Assembly: GCA_910588375.1 (NCBI GenBank)
Contig: CAJUQA010000016.1
Span: 6,341 to 70,340 of the forward strand
Direction of reading: 5' to 3'
Source of the DNA: an uncultured Odoribacter sp.
GTDB taxonomy: Bacteria > Bacteroidota > Bacteroidia > Bacteroidales > Marinifilaceae
Length of the DNA stretch: 64,000 bases
The notes beneath the pieces are model-generated. The model did not search any database. It saw only the letters and a list, made by a program, of their open reading frames with translations, and was not told the DNA's origin. A program made the position numbers and the translations under genes. Shown here piece after piece: positions 51,558 to 59,764 of the stretch (the stretch's first letter is position 1; each line of letters begins with the position of its first letter).

Positions 51558-52334
51558 ATGAATTTAAATTTAGCCAATTGTATTGTGTTTTTTGACCTGG
51601 AGACGACAGGTGTGAATATAGCGAAGGACCGGATTGTGGAAATTTCGGTGTTGAAAGTGTACCCGAACGGGAAGGAGGAACAAAAGACGATTCGGGTTAA
51701 TCCGGAAATGCCTATCCCGAAGGAGGCTTCCGAAGTGCATGGCATTTATGATGAGGATGTGAAGGATTGTCCGACGTTTAAGGAGATTGCGAAGGATTTG
51801 GCGCGTTATATGGAAGGGTGCGATTTGGGCGGTTATAATTCCAACCGGTTCGATATTCCTTTGCTGGCGGAAGAGTTTTTGAGGGTGGGGGTGGATTTTG
51901 ATATGCGTAAACGCAAGTTTGTGGATGTACAGACGATTTTCCATAAAATGGAGCAGCGTACGTTGTCTGCGGCCTATCGTTTTTATTGCGATAAATCTCT
52001 GGAAGATGCGCATACCGCCTCTGCGGATACGGCGGCCACGTATGAGGTGCTGAAAGCCCAGCTGGAGCGCTATGGGGATAAGCTGGAAAACAATATCGAG
52101 TTTTTGAGTAAGTTTTCCACGCAGAATAATACGGTGGATTTTGCCGGTTTTATCGTATATAATGACAAGGGGGAGGAAGTTTTTAATTTCGGCAAGAATA
52201 AAGGGGTTCCGGTGGAAAAGGTGTTGAGGGAGCAACCCGGTTATTTTTCGTGGATAATCAACAGTGAGTTTCCTCTGTATACGAAGAAGGTGTTGACCGA
52301 AATTAAATTGAGAGGAAGCGGGATGTTGAAGTAG
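51558..52334 (+). CDS. DnaQ-like DEDDh 3'-5' exonuclease
   Basis: A 258-residue exonuclease with all catalytic residues: D13 and E15 (FFDLETTG), D99 (GYNSNRFDIPLL), H152 and D157 (AHTASADTAAT). The N-terminal 180 residues are the exonuclease; the last 75 have VYNDKGEEVFNFGKNKGVPV, as in bacteroidal DnaQ/exonuclease proteins. It may be the proofreading subunit or a stand-alone nuclease. The next gene starts 16 bases later. Confidence 0.9.
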   Translation: MNLNLANCIVFFDLETTGVNIAKDRIVEISVLKVYPNGKEEQKTIRVNPEMPIPKEASEVHGIYDEDVKDCPTFKEIAKDLARYMEGCDLGGYNSNRFDIPLLAEEFLRVGVDFDMRKRKFVDVQTIFHKMEQRTLSAAYRFYCDKSLEDAHTASADTAATYEVLKAQLERYGDKLENNIEFLSKFSTQNNTVDFAGFIVYNDKGEEVFNFGKNKGVPVEKVLREQPGYFSWIINSEFPLYTKKVLTEIKLRGSGMLK

Positions 52335-52350
52335 AGAAGGGGAAGAAATT

Positions 52351-54747
52351 ATGGGAGAATTGATAAGAAAGGAGTTAAAGGGCTTTTTTGCGTCGTTGTC
52401 GGGGTATGTGGTGTTGGTGTTTTTTCTGCTTGCCAACGGATTGTTCCTGTGGGTGATACCGGGAGTATATAATATTCCGGAAAGCGGTATGGCCGATTTG
52501 CAGCCGTTTTTTTCTTTGGCTCCCATGCTTTATTTGTTTTTGGTGCCGGTGATTTGCATGCGGCTTTTTGCAGAGGAAAAACGGGCGGGGACACTGGAGT
52601 TGTTGTTTACCCGTCCGGTGTCTGTCTGGAAAATTGTGTGGGCGAAGTATATCGCCGGTTTTTTGTTGGTTTTGTTATCTATTTTGCCTACGGTGGTTTA
52701 TCCTGTCAGTTTGTATTTTTTGTCGCAATCGGTCGGGAATATCGATACCGGGGGAATTATCGGCTCTTATATCGGACTTGTTTTTTTGTCGGGAATATAT
52801 GTCGCTGCGGGAGTCTGGTCTTCGGCTGTGACGGACAATCAGATTGTGGCTTTTCTCTACGGGATGGTACTTTCTTTTCTGCTGTTTGCCGGGTTTGATT
52901 TTATCGGGGAGGTGGAAGGATTGGCGGAGTATCAGAATTTTTTATTGAGTCTGGGGATTAATTATCATTATGAACCGATGTCAAGAGGGGTAATAGCCTT
53001 TAGTGATGTGGTTTATTTCCTTTCTGTCATTCTTTTCTTTGTCTGGCTGACGGTGCGGCGTTTTTATCTGACACGCTTGAAGTTTGTGTATGTCTTGCCT
53101 TTGCTGGTCGCGTTGAATGTGGTGGCGGGGCGAATATATTGGCGTGCGGATATTACCAATGATAAACGTTATACGTTGTCGGAGCATACCCGTCGGTTGC
53201 TGAAACATTTGGACCGCGGAATTGGAGTGGATATTTTTTTGGGAGGAACCCTTCCCGCCGAAATGCAGAAGTTGCAGTATGCCACGACCCGTATGTTGGA
53301 GGAGTTCCGGAGGATTACCGGGAATAAGCTCCGTTATACGTTGATTGATCCGGCGGATATACGCGACGGGGAGGAGAAGAAACAATTCGTGCAATACATG
53401 GCGAGTCGCGGAATTATGCCGGTGAACTTGAATCGGACGACGGACGATGAACGATTGCAGCAGCAGATTATTTTTCCGGGGCTGGTGGTGTATGATGACA
53501 GCACGGAGGTGAGTATCAGTTTGCTTCAGAATGTGCCGGGATATAGCCCCCATGATAATATCAATCATTCGATTGAAGCATTGGAATATGAGTTGACAAA
53601 GGCTTTGCGTTTGGTGACACGGCGGGAGAAAAAAGCTGTTGCTTTTCTGGCGGGACACGGGGAGTTGCCTTACGAAGAAATCATGGATATGGCGAAAACG
53701 CTGCTCTATTATTATGATGTGGATATTGTGAGTCCCGATTCGCTTGCAGCGGATCCGGAACGCTATAAGGCACTGATTATTGCCAAGCCTACCCGTGATT
53801 TCCCGGAAAAGGATAAATATATTCTGGATCAGTATGTGATGCGTGGGGGACGGGTGTTGTGGTGTGTAGATGAGGTGGAGGTGAATGACGAGGTGTTGAA
53901 ACAACAGGAAACTTCTTTTGCGTTTTACCGTCCCTTGAATATTGAGGATATGCTGTTTAAGTACGGAGTGAGGATTAATCCGGATGTTTTGTTGGACGGT
54001 AATTGCGTATTGATTCCGGTGGTAACGGGAATGAATGGCTCGGAGCCTCAGTATTCTCCCGGACCGTGGTATTATTCTCCTTTGTTGCTTCCTTCGGGGC
54101 ATCATCCGGTGACGGCGGGTGTGCAACCGGTGAGGGTGGATTACGCCAATACGATTGATACGGTGGGAGGAAAGGATGGACTGAAGAAGACGGTTTTGTT
54201 GGCTTCTTCCCGTTATGCGGCTTCAATGAAGACGCCGTGTCCGGTCACGTTGTCTATTACGGAGGAAAAGATGACGGAGGATCGTTTTAATAGAAGTTAT
54301 TTGCCGGTGGCCGTGATGATAGAGGGGGAGTTTACTTCATTATACCGGTATACGCGGCGAATGGGGCAGACCGAGGGAGAACCTTTCCGGGAACGGAGTG
54401 ATTATAACAGAATGATTGTCATTTCGGATGGGGATGTGATTCGCAATAAGCGTTATGGGGTGGGAGAAAACGCCCGAATTGTTCCGCTGGGATATGATGA
54501 ATATAGCGGCAGGATATACGGGAATAAGGATTTTCTTCTGAATTGCGTGAATATGTTGTGTGATGATGAAGGATGGATGCAATTGCGGGGCCGGAATCTG
54601 AATATGTATTTGATTGATAAAACCCGTTTGAAGGGGGAACTTTTGGAATGGCAGATAATTAATTTATTTATTCCGTTGTTTTGTGTGTTTGTGGGGGGAG
54701 GGCTTTTCTTCTTCTTCCGTCGCAGGAAATTTTGTAGGACTGTTTAA
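52351..54747 (+). CDS. gldFG: fused GldF-GldG ABC transporter protein
   Basis: A 798-residue protein. Residues 1-235 are the GldF permease (IRKELKGFFASLSGYVVLVFF start, six membrane helices, EEKRAGTLELLFTRPVS). Residues about 240-798 are GldG: a membrane helix, DKRYTLSEHTRRLLKHLD, FLAGHGELPYEEI and a C-terminal membrane helix with basic tail. In gliding Flavobacteria GldA, GldF and GldG are separate; here F and G are one chain and the ATPase GldA is not adjacent. Members occur in non-gliding Bacteroidales too, so the role is probably general ABC export or envelope function. Confidence 0.88.
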   Translation: MGELIRKELKGFFASLSGYVVLVFFLLANGLFLWVIPGVYNIPESGMADLQPFFSLAPMLYLFLVPVICMRLFAEEKRAGTLELLFTRPVSVWKIVWAKYIAGFLLVLLSILPTVVYPVSLYFLSQSVGNIDTGGIIGSYIGLVFLSGIYVAAGVWSSAVTDNQIVAFLYGMVLSFLLFAGFDFIGEVEGLAEYQNFLLSLGINYHYEPMSRGVIAFSDVVYFLSVILFFVWLTVRRFYLTRLKFVYVLPLLVALNVVAGRIYWRADITNDKRYTLSEHTRRLLKHLDRGIGVDIFLGGTLPAEMQKLQYATTRMLEEFRRITGNKLRYTLIDPADIRDGEEKKQFVQYMASRGIMPVNLNRTTDDERLQQQIIFPGLVVYDDSTEVSISLLQNVPGYSPHDNINHSIEALEYELTKALRLVTRREKKAVAFLAGHGELPYEEIMDMAKTLLYYYDVDIVSPDSLAADPERYKALIIAKPTRDFPEKDKYILDQYVMRGGRVLWCVDEVEVNDEVLKQQETSFAFYRPLNIEDMLFKYGVRINPDVLLDGNCVLIPVVTGMNGSEPQYSPGPWYYSPLLLPSGHHPVTAGVQPVRVDYANTIDTVGGKDGLKKTVLLASSRYAASMKTPCPVTLSITEEKMTEDRFNRSYLPVAVMIEGEFTSLYRYTRRMGQTEGEPFRERSDYNRMIVISDGDVIRNKRYGVGENARIVPLGYDEYSGRIYGNKDFLLNCVNMLCDDEGWMQLRGRNLNMYLIDKTRLKGELLEWQIINLFIPLFCVFVGGGLFFFFRRRKFCRTV

Positions 54748-54816
54748 AATAGCGTTTGGGGCAGGCATAAGGGAGAAAAAGCTGAAGTAACCGTTTCCGA
54801 ATGGGGAAAATACTAC

Positions 54817-54824
54817 TATGTTTG
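54817..54824 (+). promoter_or_regulatory. candidate promoter for the GH35 gene
   Basis: TATGTTTG fits the TAnnTTTG -7 element, with TTTC (one mismatch from TTTG) 19 bases upstream at 54794-54797, a correct spacing. It lies 33 bases before the ATG. Confidence 0.5.
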
Positions 54825-54856
54825 TGATGATGTTAAGTTTTTGAAATTTTAGTTAT

Positions 54857-56749
54857 ATGAGAAAAAGAATTGTTGCTGTCTGTATCTCGTTGTTGTTGTG
54901 CTCGGCAATGGGTTTTTCACAGGAGAAGTTTAGTTTTGAAATCAAGGATGGGCATTTTTACCGTAACGGTGAAATTATTCCGATTTTATCGGGAGAGATG
55001 CACTATCCGCGGATACCTCACCAGTATTGGCGTCACCGTTTGAAAATGATGAAAGCAATGGGATTGAATACGGTGGCTACGTATGTATTCTGGAATTTAC
55101 ACGAACCGGAACCCGGTAAGTGGGAATTTGACGGAGATAAAAACTTGGCGGAGTATATCAGGATTGCCGGAGAAGAAGGGTTGATGGTGATACTTCGTCC
55201 GGGACCGTATGTTTGTGCGGAATGGGAGTTTGGCGGTTATCCCTGGTGGATTCAAAATATTGAAGGCATGGAAATACGGCGGGATAACCCGGAGTTTTTA
55301 AAGTGCACCAAACGGTATATTGAACGGCTTTATCAGGAAGTCGGTCATTTATTGGTAAGCCAGGGAGGGCCTATCATTATGGTACAGGCTGAAAATGAGT
55401 TCGGCTCTTATGTAGCCCAGCGGAAAGACATTCCCTTGGAGGAACATCGTAGGTATAATGCTAAAATTAAACAGCAGTTGGCAGATGCCGGTTTTGATGT
55501 GCCGCTATTTACTTCCGATGGAAGTTGGTTGTTTGAGGGAGGAGCTACACCGGGAGCATTGCCGACGGCAAATGGCGAAGGGAATGTGGAGAATTTGAAA
55601 AAAGTAGTGAATGAATATCATGGCGGTCAAGGTCCCTATATGGTGGCGGAGTTTTATCCGGGTTGGCTAGACCATTGGGCAGAACCTTTCCCCCTGGTTA
55701 GTGCGACACGAATTGCCAGACAGACGGAGAAATACTTGCAGAATGATGTCTCTTTTAACTTCTATATGGTGCATGGAGGAACGAATTTCGGGTTCACCAG
55801 CGGGGCTAATTATGATAAAAAGCATGATATCCAGCCTGATATGACCAGTTATGATTATGACGCACCGATTAGTGAAGCCGGTTGGGTGACTCCTAAATTT
55901 GATTCGATAAAGAATGTCATACAGCGTTATGTGAAGTATGAACTTCCGGCAGCACCGGAAGCGTATCCTTTGATAGAAATTCCGTCTATTCGCTTGACCA
56001 AAGTGGCAGATGTTTTGGAAGTGCTCAAAAAGCAGGAAAAAACAGAAGCTGTGTCACCTTTGACGTTTGAACAATTGAAGCAAGGATATGGTTACGTATT
56101 GTATTCCCGTCGTTTTAATCAGCCGCTGAGCGGTAAACTGGAAATACCGGGCTTGAGAGATTATGCTGTTGTATATGTGGATGGCGAGAAAGTGGGGGAA
56201 TTGAACCGGTATTATAAAAACTATTCTATAGATGTGGATATTCCTTTTAATGCGACGTTGGATATATTGGTGGAGAATATGGGACGTATTAATTACGGGG
56301 AAGAAATCGTGCGTAATACCAAGGGAATTATAAGTGCGGTGAAGATTGCGGATAATGAAATTACGGATAGTTGGGAAATGTATAAATTGCCTTTGTCTCA
56401 AATGCCGGAACTGGAACGTTTTGGGAAAGAGGATGTATATACAAATACGACAGAGACAGCTCGGGAATTAAAAGGGAAACCGCTTTTTTATGAAGCCTCT
56501 TTTGATTTGGACGAAGTCGGCGATACTTTTATTGATATGGAAGAATGGGGCAAAGGCCTGATTTTTGTCAATGGTAAAAATATCGGTCGTTATTGGGGCG
56601 TAGGACCTCAACATACATTGTATATTCCGGGTGTGTGGCTGCAAAAAGGAAATAACCGGTTGGTTATTTTCGAACAATTGAATAATGATTGGAAAACAGA
56701 AGTGAGAACCGTGAAAACTCCTGTTTTAACCAAATTGAAAAATAATTAG
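54857..56749 (+). CDS. GH35 beta-galactosidase
   Basis: A 630-residue secreted glycoside hydrolase with a signal peptide cleaved after about residue 21. Residues 22-340 form the GH35 TIM barrel: ILSGEMHYPRIP, YVFWNLHEPEPG, ILRPGPYVCAEWEFGG, acid/base E179 in MVQAENEFG and likely nucleophile E265 in MVAEFYPGW. Two beta-sandwich domains follow, ending GVWLQKGNNRLVIFEQ. It releases terminal galactose in the periplasm or at the surface. It stands alone, not in a classical polysaccharide utilisation locus, although SusC/SusD are 26 kb away. Confidence 0.94.
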   Translation: MRKRIVAVCISLLLCSAMGFSQEKFSFEIKDGHFYRNGEIIPILSGEMHYPRIPHQYWRHRLKMMKAMGLNTVATYVFWNLHEPEPGKWEFDGDKNLAEYIRIAGEEGLMVILRPGPYVCAEWEFGGYPWWIQNIEGMEIRRDNPEFLKCTKRYIERLYQEVGHLLVSQGGPIIMVQAENEFGSYVAQRKDIPLEEHRRYNAKIKQQLADAGFDVPLFTSDGSWLFEGGATPGALPTANGEGNVENLKKVVNEYHGGQGPYMVAEFYPGWLDHWAEPFPLVSATRIARQTEKYLQNDVSFNFYMVHGGTNFGFTSGANYDKKHDIQPDMTSYDYDAPISEAGWVTPKFDSIKNVIQRYVKYELPAAPEAYPLIEIPSIRLTKVADVLEVLKKQEKTEAVSPLTFEQLKQGYGYVLYSRRFNQPLSGKLEIPGLRDYAVVYVDGEKVGELNRYYKNYSIDVDIPFNATLDILVENMGRINYGEEIVRNTKGIISAVKIADNEITDSWEMYKLPLSQMPELERFGKEDVYTNTTETARELKGKPLFYEASFDLDEVGDTFIDMEEWGKGLIFVNGKNIGRYWGVGPQHTLYIPGVWLQKGNNRLVIFEQLNNDWKTEVRTVKTPVLTKLKNN

Positions 56750-56786
56750 GGATACGATTGTAATCTTATAAATTAGGTGTAATACT

Positions 56787-58163
56787 ATGAAACAAACCTT
56801 AACTTTTATTCCTCCTGTTATTGCTTCAACGGAAAGTAAATTTAATGGTGAAGCTTTTGATGCCAGTGTTGAAGCTTTTGAAAACCATGAGTACTTGAAA
56901 TCGTTTTATGCTTTATTGGATTCCATAAACGGCGATTTCCGGACGAAATATGGGAATGTACAGGGTAATGAATTTAAAATCCCTCACGGTTCGATTGTGG
57001 TGACGATCCGGTTGGATGATGAGAAACTTGTGATTACGGCACCGTTCGTCGCATTGCCGGAAAAAGGCCGGATACCCCTTTTACGCCAGGTGGCAGGACT
57101 GAATTTTAATGCGATGGATCTGGCGGTGATTTATCTGCGGGACGACCGGCTTTTTTTTGAATACAGCTGTCCGATACAATTGATTCAGCCTTATAAGATT
57201 TATTATGTTTTGGAAGAGATTTGCCGTACGGGAGATAAATATGACGATGAGTTTGAGACCAAATTCGGGGCCAAACGTATTTACGAACCTAAGGTGACGC
57301 CATACAGTGCCAAAGAAGTGGACAAGATTTACAACGCTTTGCAGTTGAGTTGCAAGGAGTGTATGGATGCCGTGAAATATTTTGAACCGGCACGCAAATA
57401 CGGGTATATCTGGAATATTATCGATACGACCTTAATGAAATTCATGTATTTCGCCCATCCGCAAGGTCAGTTGCTTAACGATATGCAGAAAGCGATTTAT
57501 GAAATGGACCGGGATGATATTCCATTGCCCGATATTACGGCTCAGGGAAAGGCGGTGATTGAAAAGTTGCAGAAGATGACGAAAGAAGAGCTGGCGGAAG
57601 ACCTTTATTATGTTGAAACGCTGATTCCTTCCAAACGTCGTTTCAATTTGCAGAACATACAGGACAATTTTGAGGATAGCTATAAGAGAATATCGGCATA
57701 TATGGAAGGGGAGGATTATATGACGGCTTGTATCATGATGCTGTATAAATTCTATGAAATGTATTATTACAACAATCTGCAGGAAGACGTCAACAGGGTT
57801 GTTGCCAAGGTACTGGAACAGACTTCTGCACAATCGTGGGAAGATGCGGCACCCGTACTTTATAAGGCTATGGAGGCTATTATGGAGGATGAACTGGATG
57901 AATGGGAGGACGACGATGATGACGATGACGAAGACGAGGAGGATGACGACAATGATGCTGGCATGAATGATTATATGAAAAATGTCCAGGCCGTGCAGCA
58001 ACAAATGATGCAACAGATGATGCAGAATATGCAGGGGGAAGGAATGCAGGAATATTTGCAGCAGGTACAAATATTGCAGCAGCAGATGCTGAGCGGGAAA
58101 ATGAGCGTGGAAGAATATACAGCCAAGGTGCAGGAGTTAGCGGCTAAACAGTTTGGTAATTAA
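56787..58163 (+). CDS. hypothetical protein with acidic and Met/Gln-rich tail
   Basis: A 458-residue cytosolic protein. Residues about 20-165 look like two-layer alpha/beta repeats of the YbjN/type III secretion chaperone kind (SIVVTIRLDDEKLVITAPFV, LAVIYLRDDRLFFEYSCPI). A helical middle follows (residues 170-370), then a run of aspartate/glutamate around residues 370-395 and a Q/M-rich helix (VQQQMMQQMMQ). No signal peptide. The next gene, 64 bases on, is a trypsin-like protease whose C-terminal part looks similar to the N-terminal fold, so the two may work together. No confident family. Confidence 0.65.
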   Translation: MKQTLTFIPPVIASTESKFNGEAFDASVEAFENHEYLKSFYALLDSINGDFRTKYGNVQGNEFKIPHGSIVVTIRLDDEKLVITAPFVALPEKGRIPLLRQVAGLNFNAMDLAVIYLRDDRLFFEYSCPIQLIQPYKIYYVLEEICRTGDKYDDEFETKFGAKRIYEPKVTPYSAKEVDKIYNALQLSCKECMDAVKYFEPARKYGYIWNIIDTTLMKFMYFAHPQGQLLNDMQKAIYEMDRDDIPLPDITAQGKAVIEKLQKMTKEELAEDLYYVETLIPSKRRFNLQNIQDNFEDSYKRISAYMEGEDYMTACIMMLYKFYEMYYYNNLQEDVNRVVAKVLEQTSAQSWEDAAPVLYKAMEAIMEDELDEWEDDDDDDDEDEEDDDNDAGMNDYMKNVQAVQQQMMQQMMQNMQGEGMQEYLQQVQILQQQMLSGKMSVEEYTAKVQELAAKQFGN

Positions 58164-58227
58164 ATCATAATTCGTGGAGAATTGTTCTTTCAATGATGAC
58201 ATTAAATGAAAATTAAATTATTTTACA

Positions 58228-59310
58228 ATGGATCAGAATTTATTTCAAACCGTATATAAAATCACTCATGCCGGAGGATCAGGCAGTTGTTTCTATCTGA
58301 AAAAACACGATTTGTTTGTTACGAACTACCATGTAGTGGAAGGCTTCCGGCAGGTTGCCCTGGAAGATGATAATAAAAACCGCTATCTTGCCAATATCAT
58401 TTTAATAAATCCTTTGCTTGACGTGGCGTTGTTGGTTGCAGAGGGGGATTTTTCCGCTTTGCCGGAGATTTCATTGGCAGAAGAAGAAGTAACTTTGGGA
58501 CAAAAGGTGAATGTTGCGGGCTATCCTTTCGGAATGCCTTTTGCGGTAACGGAAGGAACCGTATCCTCTCCTCGCCAGTTGATGGACGATAGTTACTATA
58601 TCCAGACGGATGCGGCCGTAAATCCCGGAAACAGTGGGGGACCGATGTTCAACCAGAAAGGGGAAGTTGTGGCAATTACCACAAGTAAGTTGAACAATGC
58701 CGATAATATGGGATTCGGTATCCCCGTGGCTTCTTTGAGGAACTTGCTGGAACAGATAGAAGGTATTGACCGGAATAGTTTTAATGTACAGTGTAACAGT
58801 TGTGAGGAGTTTATTTGTGAGGAAGAAGAGTATTGTCCTTCTTGTGGAGAAAAACTGCCGGAAAACATCTTTCAACAGAGAAGCCTCACCGATTTGGCCT
58901 CTTTCTGTGAAAAGGCGATAGAAGATATGGGCATCAATCCGGTATTGGCGCGTGTGGGATATGAGAGTTGGGTATTTCACAAAGGGAGCTCGGAAATCCG
59001 GATTTTTATTTACCAGCGTTCTTATTTGATTTGTACTTCACCGTTAAACAATCTGCCCAAAAAGAACCTGGAACCGGTACTGACTTATTTGTTAAGTGCT
59101 GAAAATATAAAACCTTATCAATTGGGACTTGACGGAAGTCAGATTTATTTATCTTACCGTATTCATATCTCCGACATTTTCTCTGAATTTGCGGAGGACG
59201 TGCAGAAAAACATCACGCAAATGGCTTTCAAAGCCGATGAACTGGATAACTATCTGGCCGATGAGTTCGGTTGTGAATTCTCGGAATATGCCAAAAAAGA
59301 TGCGATCTAA
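58228..59310 (+). CDS. cytosolic trypsin-like (S1C) serine protease with zinc ribbon
   Basis: A 360-residue protein. The protease domain has H35 (TNYHVVEG), D65 (LLDVALLV) and S136 (GNSGGP), as in HtrA/Deg proteases. There is no signal peptide, so it should act in the cytoplasm. A C4 zinc ribbon (CNSC at 189-192 and CPSC at 203-206) replaces the expected PDZ domain, and residues 215-350 form an alpha/beta domain reminiscent of YbjN (SSEIRIFIYQRSYLICTSPL, IYLSYRIHIS). It probably cuts or binds clients recruited by the ribbon. A strong terminator follows. Confidence 0.85.
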   Translation: MDQNLFQTVYKITHAGGSGSCFYLKKHDLFVTNYHVVEGFRQVALEDDNKNRYLANIILINPLLDVALLVAEGDFSALPEISLAEEEVTLGQKVNVAGYPFGMPFAVTEGTVSSPRQLMDDSYYIQTDAAVNPGNSGGPMFNQKGEVVAITTSKLNNADNMGFGIPVASLRNLLEQIEGIDRNSFNVQCNSCEEFICEEEEYCPSCGEKLPENIFQQRSLTDLASFCEKAIEDMGINPVLARVGYESWVFHKGSSEIRIFIYQRSYLICTSPLNNLPKKNLEPVLTYLLSAENIKPYQLGLDGSQIYLSYRIHISDIFSEFAEDVQKNITQMAFKADELDNYLADEFGCEFSEYAKKDAI

Positions 59311-59340
59311 GACGCGGTAATAGCCGAAAATCTTCTCTTG

Positions 59341-59375
59341 AACTGTCTAACAAGTTTTAGACAGTTCTTTTTTTT
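59341..59375 (+). terminator. terminator after the zinc-ribbon protease gene
   Basis: AACTGTCTAA (59341-59350) pairs perfectly with TTAGACAGTT (59357-59366) around a 6-base loop and is followed by CTTTTTTTTATC. Confidence 0.9.
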
Positions 59376-59401
59376 ATCTCTTTCGATGTCTTCGGCGGGC
59401 C

Positions 59402-59437
59402 ATAAAAAATCCCGTAAACTCAATGTTTTACGGGATT
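59402..59437 (-). terminator. terminator facing the AT-rich island
   Basis: ATCCCGTAAA (59409-59418) pairs with TTTACGGGAT (59427-59436); on the minus strand it is followed by TTTTTTATG. It would end leftward transcription from the island gene, 330 bases after its stop. Confidence 0.8.
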
Positions 59438-59764
59438 CGTCTTGCATCATCACTATTTTGTCTTGCAAACCGAGCGGAGAGAGGGGGGTATGAACTTACT
59501 CTCTTCAAAATCCTTATTATCAAGGTGATAATTATTTCAAAGTTTCGCTTAGTAACAGTTTAGTAACGGTATTCTGTCCGTTATAATCCCTTGCTGACAT
59601 TCAAGTGTCTGCCCGATCGGGTTACCTTGCAAATATACGAAAAATATAAATACAACAAAAATCTCAAATTGCAAAAAACTTCCGTTACATTTGAAAATTT
59701 GAGTTTTTCCAGTACAGGAAATTATTTAATATTGAAAATTTTACATACAATCTTTTCAGCTTTA

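Larger units (their letters stand above)
59311..59764. other. 454-base gene-free boundary between chromosome and AT-rich island
   Basis: It holds two terminators (59341-59375 and 59402-59437) and then 330 bases with no convincing frame. At 59474-59496 the minus strand reads GTTCATACCCCCCTCTCTCC, like the T-loop and acceptor end of a serine-type tRNA but without the matching arms. A TTAGTAAC motif occurs twice near 59550-59567. From about 59630 the sequence turns strongly AT-rich. Confidence 0.6.

Noticed and set aside
57900..57960. Aspartate/glutamate run as a possible sequencing artefact or frameshift
   Set aside because: The reading frame continues normally into a helical Q/M-rich tail and stop; acidic tracts of this kind occur naturally.
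59464..59500. A functional serine tRNA gene
   Set aside because: Only the 3' end pattern is present; the 5' half of the T-stem, the anticodon arm and the acceptor partner are missing.
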